Under the pieces are notes generated by a model. That model was given only the letters and a program-made list of their open reading frames with translations. It did not search any database and had not been told where the DNA came from. From the NCBI RefSeq assembly GCF_000006405.1, contig NW_003209437.1, positions 265,178 to 300,643 on the forward strand: a stretch of DNA of 35,466 nucleotides, written 5' to 3'. The number at the start of each line of letters is the position of its first letter. The stretch's first letter is position 1. The position numbers were made by a program, and so were the translations under genes. Positions 34,924 through 35,466 of this stretch are shown in pieces. The DNA is from Perkinsus marinus ATCC 50983. Taxonomy: Eukaryota > Perkinsozoa > Perkinsida > Perkinsidae.

Positions 34924-35105
34924 GCGGATTAGGCTATCAATTCAGAACCCAATGATAAGGAAATAGTCACCTTCGCGAACAGGGACATCAATTTAGCGAT
35001 GAAGGTTGAATAGGGAAATCAATTTCGCGAATAAAGACATCAATTTCATGATTAAGGAATGCAACTTCACGAGCAAGGACATCCATTTCGGGTAGGAGCT
35101 CTGAT
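34924..35105 (+). repeat. Dispersed repeat copy B, built of 21-nt units
   Basis: Second copy of the element at 22935-23118, same orientation. It shares gcggattaggct at the left, the same 21-nt units with the same 10-nt insert, and the ending atttcgggt-agag-like. A 117-residue minus frame (34988-35341) runs through it and reads the units as heptads (EVAFLNH, EIDVFIR, EIDFPIQ). Because the copies share the insert, they descend from one ancestor rather than from independent expansion. Confidence 0.75.
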
Positions 35106-35289
35106 GATGACGATTTACGATGTGCAGCTCTATAAGCCATTCCTGTATGATAGCGCAACCCCACACGAGGCTCAGAAACCATATTAATAGTTAATTGCAT
35201 CTGTTCGGCATGCCATGACTGACATAGAAATATATAAAAAATCTCAACGTCAGAACTGAATCGCCCGAAATAAGCACGACACGGCACGC

Positions 35290-35318
35290 AGTGTTTCTCT
35301 CTCGGAGAGAGGAACACT
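35290..35318. repeat. 14-bp palindrome, single-base centre
   Basis: Positions 35290-35303 pair with 35305-35318 except for one T-G pair, around a single G at 35304 (agtgtttctctctc against gagagaggaacact). Confidence 0.7.
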
Positions 35319-35338
35319 ACAGATGACAAGCTGGGCAA

Positions 35339-35369
35339 CATCTTTCCAGAAGTATCTTCAGGAAAGATG
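35339..35369. repeat. Imperfect palindrome with 13 of 15 pairs
   Basis: catctttcc and ggaaagatg arms enclose a second paired block gaag/cttc, with mismatches at 35348/35360 and next to the centre at 35354. It lies 20 bp after the palindrome at 35290-35318. Confidence 0.6.
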
Positions 35370-35466
35370 CTTCTGCGCAGCGTAAAGGATTCGTTTACAC
35401 ATTATCTGTCAATTCTAGCAGCACGAAGATTCTTCTGTGTTCATCAGAGCTCTAACCCGAAATTGG

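Larger units (their letters stand above)
35083..35466. repeat. Inverted repeat pair reaching the window edge
   Basis: The left arm 35083-35107 (ccatttcgggta followed by ggagctctgatga) matches the reverse complement of 35441-35466 except for about two positions. The left arm is also the right end of repeat copy B. The right arm ends exactly at the window edge, so it may continue into an inverted third copy of the repeat. The 330 bp between hold two more palindromes and no supported gene. Confidence 0.6.

Overview
The window is nuclear DNA from a protist with compact, intron-rich genes and the standard code: recognised genes end in TAA, TAG or TGA. Introns are GT-AG and mostly 42-68 nt. The gene set includes a BK-like Ca2+/voltage-gated K+ channel, a C69 dipeptidase, AP-3 delta, a NUP50/Nup2-type nucleoporin, an RCC1-TBC fusion and an NRPS-like enzyme. 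With the intron style, this best fits an alveolate near dinoflagellates and Perkinsus. That placement is inference, not a database match.

Layout: genes lie in strand blocks. Minus block (about 0.4-10.5 kb): an unrecognised Lys/Ala/Glu-rich protein (399-1621), a NUP50-like nucleoporin with a RanBP1 domain (1681-3214), a poorly resolved membrane protein (3664-4253), a 1542-residue NRPS-like protein (4369-9491), a FLYWCH zinc-finger protein (9662-10147) and a doubtful small gene (10191-10541). Plus block (10.7-15.8 kb): an SR splicing factor, an RCC1-TBC fusion and proteasome alpha1. Minus block (16.5-22.4 kb): a C69 dipeptidase and AP-3 delta. Plus block (23.6-34.5 kb): a 131-residue unknown, a TBC1D22/Gyp1-type RabGAP and the large K+ channel. 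Spacing inside blocks can be only 120-170 bp.

Several gene models were rebuilt by hand. Exon phases add up exactly for the NRPS-like protein (5 exons, 1542 aa), SR factor (3, 360 aa), RCC1-TBC (6, 726 aa), proteasome alpha1 (8, 250 aa), dipeptidase (11, 528 aa) and the 131-aa unknown (5). NUP50, AP-3 delta, TBC1D22 and the K+ channel are certain as families, but some internal exons remain approximate.

The most unusual item is the NRPS-like protein: adenylation domain, then about 390 residues holding a Trp-rich hydrophobic part and an acidic linker, then a carrier domain and a condensation-like domain. The adenylation pocket lacks the usual amino-acid-anchoring Asp, and the condensation motif is degenerate. 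Between genes there is a dispersed element built of 21-nt units (22935-23118 and 34924-35105), a set of short palindromes often centred on one unpaired base, and a 25-nt inverted repeat that ends at the window edge. Three genes (two RabGAPs and AP-3 delta) serve endomembrane traffic, but they are in different blocks and nothing suggests co-regulation.
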